From Hofstenia miamia (lineage: Eukaryota > Xenacoelomorpha > Acoela): a DNA stretch of 64,000 bases. Shown in pieces: positions 26,289-38,300 of the stretch. The notes beneath the pieces were generated by a model. That model saw only the letters and a list, made by a program, of their open reading frames with translations. It made no database searches and had not been told where the DNA came from. The DNA lies in the NCBI GenBank assembly GCA_004352715.1, contig SCFE01000103.1:23168-87167 (forward strand). The letters are read 5' to 3'. Every line of letters begins with the position of its first letter. Positions within the stretch are counted from its first letter, which is position 1. The translations under genes and the position numbers were made by a program.

Positions 26289-29200
26289 GGGCGATACCAG
26301 TGTTGAGATATTCGGCAGGAATAGTTAGATGGAACAAGAATGAACTTTGGGAGCTAGACAGAGAGACAAGGAAGGTAATAGCAGCAGAGAGGGCTTTCAA
26401 CCTAAATGGAGATGTGGATAGGTTGTACATGGCAAGGCATAAAGGAGGGAAAGGACTGCTAAGTGTGGAGGAAACTGTAGAAGCAGAAGCACTAGGGCTA
26501 AAGGAGTATGTAGAAGCACAACCTAGAGGGTCAATACTGGAGGTCACTAAGGAGTTAAGGAAGATAAGAACTGAGAGTGAAGGAAAGAAGGTATACCAGA
26601 GTAGGATGGAATCAGAGAGACAAACAAGGTATAGGCAGAANNNNNNNNNNNNNNNNNNNNNNNNNNNNNNNNNNNNNNNNNNNNNNNNNNNNNNNNNNNN
26701 NNNNNNNNNNNNNNNNNNNNNNNNNNNNNNNNNNNNNNNNNNNNNNNNNNNNNNNNNNNNNNNNNNNNNNNNNNNNNNNNNNNNNNNNNNNNNNNNNNNN
26801 NNNNNNNNNNNNNNNNNNNNNNNNNNNNNNNNNNNNNNNNNNNNNNNNNNNNNNNNNNNNNNNNNNNNNNNNNNNNNNNNNNNNNNNNNNNNNNNNNNNN
26901 NNNNNNNNNNNNNNNNNNNNNNNNNNNNNNNNNNNNNNNNNNNNNNNNNNNNNNNNNNNNNNNNNNNNNNNNNNNNNNNNNNNNNNNNNNNNNNNNNNNN
27001 NNNNNNNNNNNNNNNNNNNNNNNNNNNNNNNNNNNNNNNNNNNNNNNNNNNNNNNNNNNNNNNNNNNNNNNNNNNNNNNNNNNNNNNNNNNNNNNNNNNN
27101 NNNNNNNNNNNNNNNNNNNNNNNNNNNNNNNNNNNNNNNNNNNNNNNNNNNNNNNNNNNNNNNNNNNNNNNNNNNNNNNNNNNNNNNNNNNNNNNNNNNN
27201 NNNNNNNNNNNNNNNNNNNNNNNNNNNNNNNNNNNNNNNNNNNNNNNNNNNNNNNNNNNNNNNNNNNNNNNNNNNNNNNNNNNNNNNNNNNNNNNTAATA
27301 ATAATAATAATGTGGGCAGGGAGCCCAGTTGGTAAAGACCCAGATTGGTAAGCTGAGGTTAAGCAACTGGATGACTTAGCTCACAGGGTAGGAAGCACTC
27401 GAAAGCCTTGGTCGGCAACTTCCTAGGACAAGGGCAGTCCAAAATGAAAGCTCATGGGGCAGGAAGGTCTTTTAAGCCTTGGTTGGCAATTTCCTAGGAA
27501 AATGTGAGTCCAAAATCAAACGCAATCCTAATCACTGATGACAAGTCACCGGCAGGCCTTCAATGGTCAGTGGGTGCTAAGAATCTCCGCACAACAGGCG
27601 GACTCCACAATCGGGAGTGTGGACTCGAGAAGTGGCAGTATAGAATCCACACAGACCAATGGACAACGGCACAAGTGGACAGATGAGCAGAACAGGACAG
27701 CATTGGAGTGTTACAGAAGCAGGTCAGATGAGAGGGGTTACAGGAGGAGAATGTTGGAAGAATGGAGGAATGCAGGAACGGGATTAGAAGTTACAGAGCA
27801 GAGGCTTGCATGACAAGTGCGAAAGTTACAGTTGGATGAGAGTAAAGGGAAAAAGAGAGTTGAACAGGCTAAGCAAAGGGAAGATGAAGTGATAGACGTT
27901 GAGACAGAAGTGGGGGAAGCAGCAGGACCAGTGGACGCAGAAACTGAAGCAGCAATCAAGGAAAAGCTGAAGGAAGAAATAGATGAGAGAAATAGGTTGC
28001 CAATTCCAAGAGAAGTTAAGAAAAATAAGCTAGCAGTAGAGACAGCAAATGTCAATAAAGTGTTGGAGGTGATAGATGCTAGAAGTTTCACAGAAGTAAA
28101 TAGCTTAGTGTATGCAGGCGCATTTGAGGTGCTGAAGAATGTAGGCATTTACATGAAGAAGAAAAGGCGACAAGAAGATAAGGGAGACAGAAAGTCAGCA
28201 TGGGAAAGAAGAATAAAGTGGCAAAGATTAGGAAGCAAATAGGGAAGATCAGGACAAGTAAGGCGGTGCAGGACAGGTGCAGGGTAGGTAAAGGGAAGAT
28301 TATAGAAACTGCAAGAGAAGAGCTTAAGCAGAGATTAGTTGAAAAAGCTGAGAAACTAAGAAAATATACGGCAAGAGCAAAGCAAGAAAGAGCTAACATA
28401 AAGTTTGAGGCCCAAGAAGGACGATTCTACAAAGTACTAGATGCAGGAGAAAAGGCTACAGCTAGAGCGGGCGAGGATGCAGTAAGGTTCTGGGCGAATA
28501 TATGGGGAAGTGAGGGAACAGAGATAGAGAGTGAGCAGATGCAGAAGGAGTTCAGACAAGAAGAAGAAGTAATCACAACTGCAAAGCTGAAGAAGGCTCT
28601 AAAGAAGATGAAGAATTGGAAGCCGCCAGGCAGAGATGAGGTACATGGGTATTGGCTGAAGAATTTCACAAGTGTTCATGAGAGACTATCAGTAGCATTG
28701 GAGGAGTGTGTGGTGAGTGGGTGTCCAGAGTGGATGGTAGTGGGAAGGACATTTCTGATACAGAAGGACCCAAAGAAAGGTAGTGAGGGAGGAGAATGTT
28801 GGAAGAATGGAGGAATGCAGGAACGGGATTAGAAGTTACAGAGCAGAGGCTTGCATGACAAGTGCGAAAGTTACAGTTGGATGAGAGTAAAGGGAAAAAG
28901 AGAGTTGAACAGGCTAAGCAAAGGGAAGATGAAGTGATAGACGTTGAGACAGAAGTGGGGGAAGCAGCAGGACCAGTGGACGCAGAAACTGAAGCAGCAA
29001 TCAAGGAAAAGCTGAAGGAAGAAATAGATGAGAGAAATAGGTTGCCAATTCCAAGAGAAGTTAAGAAAAATAAGCTAGCAGTAGAGACAGCAAATGTCAA
29101 TAAAGTGTTGGAGGTGATAGATGCTAGAAGTTTCACAGAAGTAAATAGCTTAGTGTATGCAGGCGCATTTGAGGTGCTGAAGAATGTAGGCATTTACATG

Positions 29201-32200
29201 AAGAAGAAAAGGCGACAAGAAGATAAGGGAGACAGAAAGTCAGCATGGGAAAGAAGAATAAAGTGGCAAAGATTAGGAAGCAAATAGGGAAGATCAGGAC
29301 AAGTAAGGCGGTGCAGGACAGGTGCAGGGTAGGTAAAGGGAAGATTATAGAAACTGCAAGAGAAGAGCTTAAGCAGAGATTAGTTGAAAAAGCTGAGAAA
29401 CTAAGAAAATATACGGCAAGAGCAAAGCAAGAAAGAGCTAACATAAAGTTTGAGGCCCAAGAAGGACGATTCTACAAAGTACTAGATGCAGGAGAAAAGG
29501 CTACAGCTAGAGCCGAACTTAGCAATGGCATGGATGGCCTACAGGAAGGCATATGACAGCATATCACATAAGTGGGTATTGAGAATGCTTGAGACCAATG
29601 GAGTTTCACGGAAATGGGTTGAGTTTCTAGAGAGGGAGATGGGAAAGTGGCAAACTGAGATAGATGGGCATAGGTTGAATTTCAGATGGTGAATATTCCA
29701 GGGAGACAGCTTAGCACCACTACTGTTTGTAGTTAGCTTAGTACCTATCACAGAAAAGTTAAAGGAGCCAGGCATAGGGTATAAGATGGAGAAGAATGGT
29801 AGCGCAGTGAGTCACCTGTGGTACATGGACGACCTGAAGATGTATGCGAGTTCAAGGAAGATGTTGCAGAAGCAAGTGGAGACATTAGAGAAGGTAAGCA
29901 GAGATTCTGGGTTGGAATTTGGATTAGGAAAGTGTGCAGCAGTGACAATTACTAGAGGCAAGTGTGTGGATGGGAGGGTTTTAGGACAAGCAGTGGGGAT
30001 AAGATTGAGGAAGTCAAAGAGGGGTAAAAGTATTTAGGTGTGATAAAGAAAGATAGAACAGATCATGAGGAAATTAAGACGAGGTTAAGAAAAGAATACA
30101 AGAGGAGAGTAAGAAAGGTACTACAGAAGTCAGCATTGAATAGGCAGAACAATAATAATAATAATAATAATAGGGCAATACCAGTGTTGAGATATTCGGC
30201 AGGAATAGTTAGGTGGAACAAGAATGAACTGAGGGAATTAGACAGGGAGACAAGGAAGATACTAGCAGCAGAGAGAGCATTCAACCTAAATGGAGATGTA
30301 GATAGGTTGTACATGGCAAGGCATAAAGGAGGGAAAGGACTGCTAAGTGTGGAGGAAACTGTAGAAGCAGAAGCACTAGGGCTAAAGGAGTATGTAGAAG
30401 CACAACCTAGAGGGTCAATACTGGAGGTCACTAAGGAGTTAAGGAAGATAAGAACTGAGAGTGAAGGAAAGAAGGTATACCAGAGTAGGATGGAATCAGA
30501 GAGACCAACAAGGTATAGGCAGAAAGCAATGCATGGAGAATACTGGAGGAACACAGAAAAGTGTGACAGAGAAGAGAGCAACAAGTGGTTAAAGAAGGCA
30601 GGACTGAAGAGAGAAACAGAAGCACTGATAATGGCAGTACAGGAACAAGCAATAAGAACAAACTGGGTGAAGCAGCATATAGATAGAAGAATTGAAGTAA
30701 GTGATAAGTGTAGGCTATGTAGGAAGGAGTGTGAGACAGTAGATCATCTGATAGCAGGGTGTGAGGGGTTGGCGCAGAATGAGTATAAGTTCAGGCATGA
30801 CAAGGTTGGAAGAATGGTACATTGGAGTTTGAGTAGGCAGCATGGTTTAGAAGCAGGAGACAAGTGGTATGAGCACAAGCCACAGGGCGTCATAGAAAAT
30901 GAGAAGGTCAAGATACTGTGGGACTTCAACATACAGACGAGCAAAGTGATAGAAGCACGGAGGCCAGACATAGTAGTGGTAGACAAAGAGAAAAGATTAG
31001 GAACAGTGATAGACATAGCAGTACCAAAGGACAGAAATGTAGAAAGCAAGGAGAAAGAGAAGATAGACAAGTACAGAGAGTTGGCAGAGGAAATAGAAAG
31101 GCTGTGGAAGTTAAAGAAAGTTGAAGTAGTCCCGGTAGTTGTAGGAGCACTAGGAGCAGTGAGTAAGAAGCATAAGAGATACTTTGAGGAGTTGGGAGTA
31201 CCAAAGTAGGTAGGAGCGGTAGCACCGAAGGCAGCATTGTTAGGTACAGCAAGAGCCCTGAGGAAAGCCCTCAGACTCCCTGGGAACTGGTGAGTTCCTC
31301 GAGCTGAGAAGAATACCAGCATGAAGCTGTGCGAAGTAAGAAATAATAATAATAATAATAACAAAACAATGTACACTAGAAGACAGCAACACACTTCATG
31401 CATTCCAGACATACGCAGAATATTGAAGACCTACACAAGCAGACACACAAACATTGATATTTTTATTATATATATATATATATTGTGTTTATTAGTTTGT
31501 AGTTTATTTAGATTTGTTTATATTCTAATCTATTTGTAATTTTTTAGCAAATATATTGCTTTGAGTTTTATATGGACTCTCTGTACAGCGAATTTTGATA
31601 ATTATTTGAGCTCTATGTACACTATATTTTGAAAATCGGTTATTGCTGGGGGAGTTAAGTTCATATGAACTTCAGACTGCTTTTATTCTTTTTAAATATA
31701 ATTTTGCATCTAAACTAAGGTTTTTGAGTTGTTTGCACTATTATCTCCAACTAATTTAGAGTAACTAAAGCCCACGCTACACGAACAACTTTTGTCGCCA
31801 ATTTTAGTTGGCCAACGAAAATCGTTCGTGTAGCATCCCTCTTCCACGACTAAAATCGGGAGTAATTATCTAGACTAAAGTTGTTCGTTCGCTCCAACAA
31901 AAATTGGACAATAAAAATTGTTCGTGTAGCACCCCTTCCGCCAACTTTAGTCGTGAAGTAATTAAATGACAAAAGTTGTTCGTGTAGCAGGGTGCTCCGA
32001 CCAACTTTTTTGTCGGAGAAATAATTCTCCAACTTTCTAGTAATTATCACCTTCAAAGATAAATAAACAATTTTAAGCTATAATTTCAATCGTTTTCAGA
32101 GTTTATTTCGGACTGTAATATTTAAAATTTGCTAGTGTTATAGAATTAATAATCATGATTTGTACATTTTTATGTTAAAATAAACACATGTCACGATGTA

Positions 32201-32864
32201 GGCATTTCTTTTGTATACTTGCGTATCAGCATTAATTTAAAACAATTAACTCATCAAAAAGAATCCTTTGTAGTAAACAAAAATATTTGAACATAAAATA
32301 GTGATTAGATTGGGAAGTCTATCACAGTGTAGCTTTGCGAACTCAAGTATTGTTTAAACAGTGCAGGCAATTATGATGTTCGGTTTAATTTCAAAGTAAA
32401 CAGCATCATTCTTATTTCATCATTCGTGCACAGTGATAATCTGCTCTCCAATGAAAATACGCATCCACGCAGGTTACATACCCTTCTGTAGGCCGCGATA
32501 GCTCAATAACAATCGTATTTTTAATGTGATTTCATTAATTTAGATAGTTTTTAGATGGATGAATATGTGCAAGCAGTATGAGAAAGTTATTACATTTTTT
32601 TGTATCCAGCACCTTGTAGATATTTTAAAATTTTGTATCAAAAGCCCGTGTGTATATATAGATTTCCTACATAAATATTGAATTCTGCTTTAATAAGATC
32701 TTCATGTAATCACNNNNNNNNNNNNNNNNNNNNNNNNNNNNNNNNNNNNNNNNNNNNNNNNNNNNNNNNNNNNNNNNNNNNNNNNNNNNNNNNNNNNNNN
32801 NNNNNNNNNNNNNNNNNNNNNNNNNNNNNNNNNNNNNNATTCAATATTTATTTATGTAGGAAAT

Positions 32865-32900
<36 letters not shown>

Positions 32901-35306
32901 TTCCTATGCTAATGCATATTCCAAATATTTAATATTGAAAAATATTTTAATATTTTAGTTCAACTGTTATGTTAAATGAGCAATATTAATATTTCTTATT
33001 TTAAATATTTCTGCATATTCGGATATTCTTGTAATTCTTTCTTAAATATTTTATAATGAAGTAACTGAAATAATAAAAAGTTGTTGTAACACTATGCTAC
33101 ACGAACAACTTTTATCAACAATTTTTGTCGCCAACTAAAATCGTTTGTGTAGCACCCCCTCCCCAACTTTTGTCTAAAACTAATTAAATGACTAAAGTTG
33201 TTCGTGTAGCATACCAAATTAACAACAAAATTTGGCGACAAAAGTTGTTCGTTCGGACGACAAAAATCGGCGACAAAAGTTGTTGGTGTAGCATGGGCTT
33301 AAGCATAACCATGAAATAATCAGTTGCTCATTGAGTAATGCTCAGATTCATTTCAGACCACTATTTTTTTTCTAATTTACAATTTACATCTAAAATTGAT
33401 TTAAGAATTCTTTAATGGTCGGTTTAGGTTTTTTATTTACACATAAAAAATATTAAAAAAACGTTGAATTTTTTTATAAAAATTGTAGATATCTCAGCGA
33501 GTTTTGCTTAGATCAGATTTGGACCACCCTTATTTGCTTCTACATTAGAAACTATCTAGTAGCAAATTTTCAGATTTTTAACAAGTCTTATTGTATTTTT
33601 TGTAAAATATCCCATATAATCAATTGAAAAACACGTTTTTTTCAAAAAATCGTTTTACTTAGAAAATATTGCTTAAATCAACTTCGGGCCAAATTATTTC
33701 TGCTCTACAGTCGAAATTACATCGAAGATGCAATTTTCAATTTTTTAAAGCAGGATCTGCTTCATTTTTTCATTTTATATCAATAAAAAAATACAAATAT
33801 CTCAGCAAATAGTGCTCAGATCGATTTCAGACTAACTTTATTCGCTTTAAAACTAAAAAATTACATCTTGATTGATAGATTCTAACTTTTGAGTATCGAT
33901 TTTTTAGCAAGAAATAATATTCTCAGAGAGCTCTCTAATATTAGACCAATTGGACAGGGGGCCCGTATAATTAGAGAACCCTCAATTTCCCACTTTTTGC
34001 CATACTTTGATTTTCCCAAAACCTATTTTAACTTATGTACTGCTTCAAGTGCCGAAAAATTCGCAACAAGTGGCAGGGCTCTCTGTACACATTTTTTCAA
34101 AATCCCATATAATATAATATATAATTTTAATAATGAGAGTCAAAGCAAATTTATTGTGCAATATATGTATACAAAAACCTACAAACTAACACATGACAAA
34201 AAAATAAAACAAACAAATAATTAACTACAATTACTATATACAATATATAATATTATAATCAATGTTTGTGTGAATGTTTGTGTAGGTGCTCAATCTTGGA
34301 TGTATGCTTCGAATGCATGAAGTGAATTACCGTCCCCTAATGTATATTGTTTTATTAGAAATATAATAATTACTTCAAGTCGTGGACAGAAAATCCAGTA
34401 GCTGCGTCTAGTGATATCATATATAGATTTGTATAACTATTAACATAAGATTTGACAAATAGAACAGCATATTGCGAGGAGCATTTTATAAAACCATATC
34501 TCGTGTGCGAAATTTTTTTTTGCATGTATATGTGATTATTACTTTTTGCAACACCGTGTTATTGGAGACGTCCATTTTTTGGTTCAAAATATATCTTTCG
34601 AATTTTTCTTGGTTATTAAGGGTTCTCTCTCAATTCCCCATGAATCATTAATTTGTGCATGGGCAATAATGTGATTCTTTATCATTGCATGGCGACAGTC
34701 AATTTATGCCATTGTATGCACATGCAGTGAATATAATATATTAATGCATCCCATTTTTTCAACATAATCACGCTATTTGATTGTTGTATGACAAAAAGAA
34801 TATACACATTGTACTTACTCATACATGATATTTTGTATACTGAAATATAAGATAAGCGTGCAACTAAATATGACAAATGTATTACATAGTTTATAATTTT
34901 ACAATATTGCTGTAATATAAAATGAATGTTTTCATAAGATTAATATATCCTTGAGAATCGCCTAAATTGACAGTTTCAAATAATCTTTGTTACAAAGCTG
35001 TCTATCAAAATACGAAAGGGGAAGAATGATTTGAAGCTTTGCTTTTAATAACATTACCGTTGAATGAACGGTTTTTTACCGTACAAGTAATTAATTTGTG
35101 AAGCACTATAAACCTGATTGACAATTCATTCTATATACATTAATGCTTTCCTCTTTTTATTCGAGGATTACTGGATTCCATTTTCTGTTACAATTTGTTG
35201 TGGCATCACTTCTGACAGAATGACAACTGAGTTTGTAAAAATATCATCTGGGGAAGACTAAGCACGTTACTGATTTCTAATCCAATTTTATTTCATGCAT
35301 TATATA

Positions 35307-35346
<40 letters not shown>

Positions 35347-38300
35347 TTATCAAATACGTTGGTGAGTTGAAAATGCCGACTTTGCATTGGCCAAGCGTTT
35401 CTGGGAGCAAAAAGTCCCTTTGACCAAGCGTATTTTACTAAGATCTTCCTCATTTTTCAAATATAGGATTTTTAATTGTCAATTGTGCTTGCGCACATGA
35501 ATTTGACATTACTTTTCATTACTATTTTTCAATATTGGTTTTTCAAACTTTCTGAAAGTTTAAAAAAATTACTGAAAATTTAGCTAACAAAATTTATCAA
35601 AAGCTATATGCTTGTGCAAAGCAGCTCTAGATGAGCATAAAAATACTTAAACTAGCATATTTTTGTTGTGTAATCATTGTGTATGTGAATTTACTCAAGT
35701 TAATATTCGATTCATTCTGCAAACATTAAATTATCGATTCGATTGGTCAGCATTTTGATCAAGCGAATCGATATTTTTGATTTTGGACCAGGCGTATCGA
35801 TTATTATTGAGCTGACCAAACGGATCGATAAAAGACCAAAAAAGTTTAACAAGCGAATCGATTACAATATATATTTATATATATATATATATATNNNNNN
35901 NNNNNNNNNNNNNNNNNNNNNNNNNNNNNNNNNNNNNNNNNNNNNNNNNNNNNNNNNNNNNNNNNNNNNNNNNNNNNNNNNNNNNNNNNNNNNNNNNNNN
36001 NNNNNNNNNNNNNNNNNNNNNNNNNNNNNNNNNNNNNNNNNNNNNNNNNNNNNNNNNNNNNNNNNNNNNNNNNNNNNNNNNNNNNNNNNNNNNNNNNNNN
36101 NNNNNNNNNNNNNNNNNNNNNNNNNNNNNNNNNNNNNNNNNNNNNNNNNNNNNNNNNNNNNNNNNNNNNNNNNNNNNNNNNNNNNNNNNNNNNNNNNNNN
36201 NNNNNNNNNNNNNNNNNNNNNNNNNNNNNNNNNNNNNNNNNNNNNNNNNNNNNNNNNNNNNNNNNNNNNNNNNNNNNNNNNNNNNNNNNNNNNNNNNNNN
36301 NNNNNNNNNNNNNNNNNNNNNNNNNNNNNNNNNNNNNNNNNNNNNNNNNNNNNNNNNNNNNNNNNNNNNNNNNNNNNNNNNNNNNNNNNNNNNNNNNNNN
36401 NNNNNNNNNNNNNNNNNNNNNNNNNNNNNNNNNNNNNNNNNNNNNNNNNNNNNNNNNNNNNNNNNNNNNNNNNNNNNNNNNNNNNNNNNNNNNNNNNNNN
36501 NNNNNNNNNNNNNNNNNNNNNNNNNNNNNNNNNNNNNNNNNNNNNNNNNNNNNNNNNNNNNNNNNNNNNNNNNNNNNNNNNNNNNNNNNNNNNNNNNNNN
36601 NNNNNNNNNNNNNNNNNNNNNNNNNNNNNNNNNNNNNNNNNNNNNNNNNNNNNNNNNNNNNNNNNNNNNNNNNNNNNNNNNNNNNNNNNNNNNNNNNNNN
36701 NNNNNNNNNNNNNNNNNNNNNNNNNNNNNNNNNNNNNNNNNNNNNNNNNNNNNNNNNNNNNNNNNNNNNNNNNNNNNNNNNNNNNNNNNNNNNNNNNNNN
36801 NNNNNNNNNNNNNNNNNNNNNNNNNNNNNNNNNNNNNNNNNNNNNNNNNNNNNNNNNNNNNNNNNNNNNNNNNNNNNNNNNNNNNNNNNNNNNNATATTG
36901 CGTATGTTGAAATTTTAGAGGTGAGGCTCCTTCTAATATGCTCTAGTTCTAATAAATGCATTTATGCACTTTGATGAGTTTCAAATTTTGCTAACCCTAG
37001 ACAAAAAATTATTTTATGAAAAAATTTAATCCGTTGCTCCCAGGATTTCAAAAATTCTGTCACACTTCGTGTTCAAACATTTCTTTCGAACCGATGGGAG
37101 TGTTGTCGCAAGGCTATATAAGAGATGAACATACCTTAGAGCTGAAACTTCACTTAGAAATAAACAAATATAAAGATTAACGGAGAGATTTCTGGTATTG
37201 AAAGTAGTATTGATCGAATATAGGATCTCGTATTTTAGCTTCATTGTTGTCCAAAATTTCTACGAATACAGCCTATGCATTTGTTCTGTAATAATAATTC
37301 CCATTTTTCTGGTTATACCAGGTCTTAATAATCACATAAAGAAATTTTACACAAATATTATTTGAAATCAAAGACATCCAATGTAGGTTGAAAAGAAAAT
37401 TTGGATTAACAAACTCAAAATTAGATTGGAATTTGATTGGAAACATCTGAAAACAAATGATCCAATTATGTCATTGTATTTATATAAGAATACCGTGAAA
37501 TTTAAAAAATTACGCAATTTCATATCATTATATTTGTCAATGAATTAATTAAAGTTTTCCCACATTTATAAATGAATATAAATTTTGATTTGAAGGGATG
37601 TAAGTTTTATAAATGAATACTAAATCAAGTTTTCCATATTTCTTTAATTATTTTTTGTGCAGTATTTTCGTTAGAAACGGTCCAAGTTCTCAGCCTTAAA
37701 TGAATTGGCTTGGTTTAGTTTCTTTCTAAAAGGGATAGGAAACACTTCTAACCAGAGATGGAAACGGGATTTTACGGGCCTGGGACGGGACCGGGACAGA
37801 ACTTTTTGCTTGAAAAGGGCCCGGGACTACAAAAATGAAACTAAGATTGGATCTAATTAATTATTATCTGTTTTTGAGTATTTAAACGGATACAATTTCG
37901 TTCTTTGTGATGTATTTTGGCAAAATTTAATTGTGAAAGAGGAAATGCTTTTTGATGAGTTTTCTGCTACAGAAAACGGACTCATATCTTGTGGAAATTG
38001 TTCTTTTTGTGTATAAAAATATTCATTGATTACATTTTAAAGAGATTCCTTAATTGTATTACGCGGGGAATTGAATTCTTAATGGAGGTTTTTTAATTTT
38101 AATTAATTCCAAAATTGCCACGAATTTACAAAATGACTCTGCATAACGTATTACTTTGTTATATTTTGTGAGGTACATGTACATTTATTAGAGGAATATT
38201 GATCCCATATTGATCAAAAGATTGCGTGATATCAATATATCCTCTTTTGCAGCCAATTGGATTGCTTCTTTTATAATGAATCATTCTCAACCAGTTAAAT

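Larger units (their letters stand above)
27312..31345 (+). mobile_element. REL-endonuclease non-LTR retrotransposon, copy 4 (longest, rearranged)
   Basis: Bounded by TAA repeats on both sides (27296-27311 and about 31345-31362). In order it has a 5' leader and a Myb/SANT-like DNA-binding segment (HKWTDEQNRTALECY, about 27671-27715). A long charged linker follows, then the start of the RT domain (NWKPPGRDEVHGYWLKNF, about 28617-28670). The duplicated linker intervenes, then more RT (AWMAYRKAYDSISHKW at 29531; FQGDSLAPLLF at 29696; YMDD at 29824), thumb, a CCHC knuckle (CRLCRKECETVDHLIAGC, 30709-30762) and the PD-(D/E)XK endonuclease (RPDIVVV... IDIAVPKDR, 30961-31038). This is the layout of early-branching, R2/R4/NeSL-type elements. 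Several frameshifts and in-frame stops, plus the missing central RT segment, make this copy inactive. Confidence 0.85.

Noticed and set aside
35743-36961. Very long open frames across 35743-36961, and likewise 26167-27366, 39060-39757 and 57541-58011
   Set aside because: They exist only because runs of N contain no stop codons.
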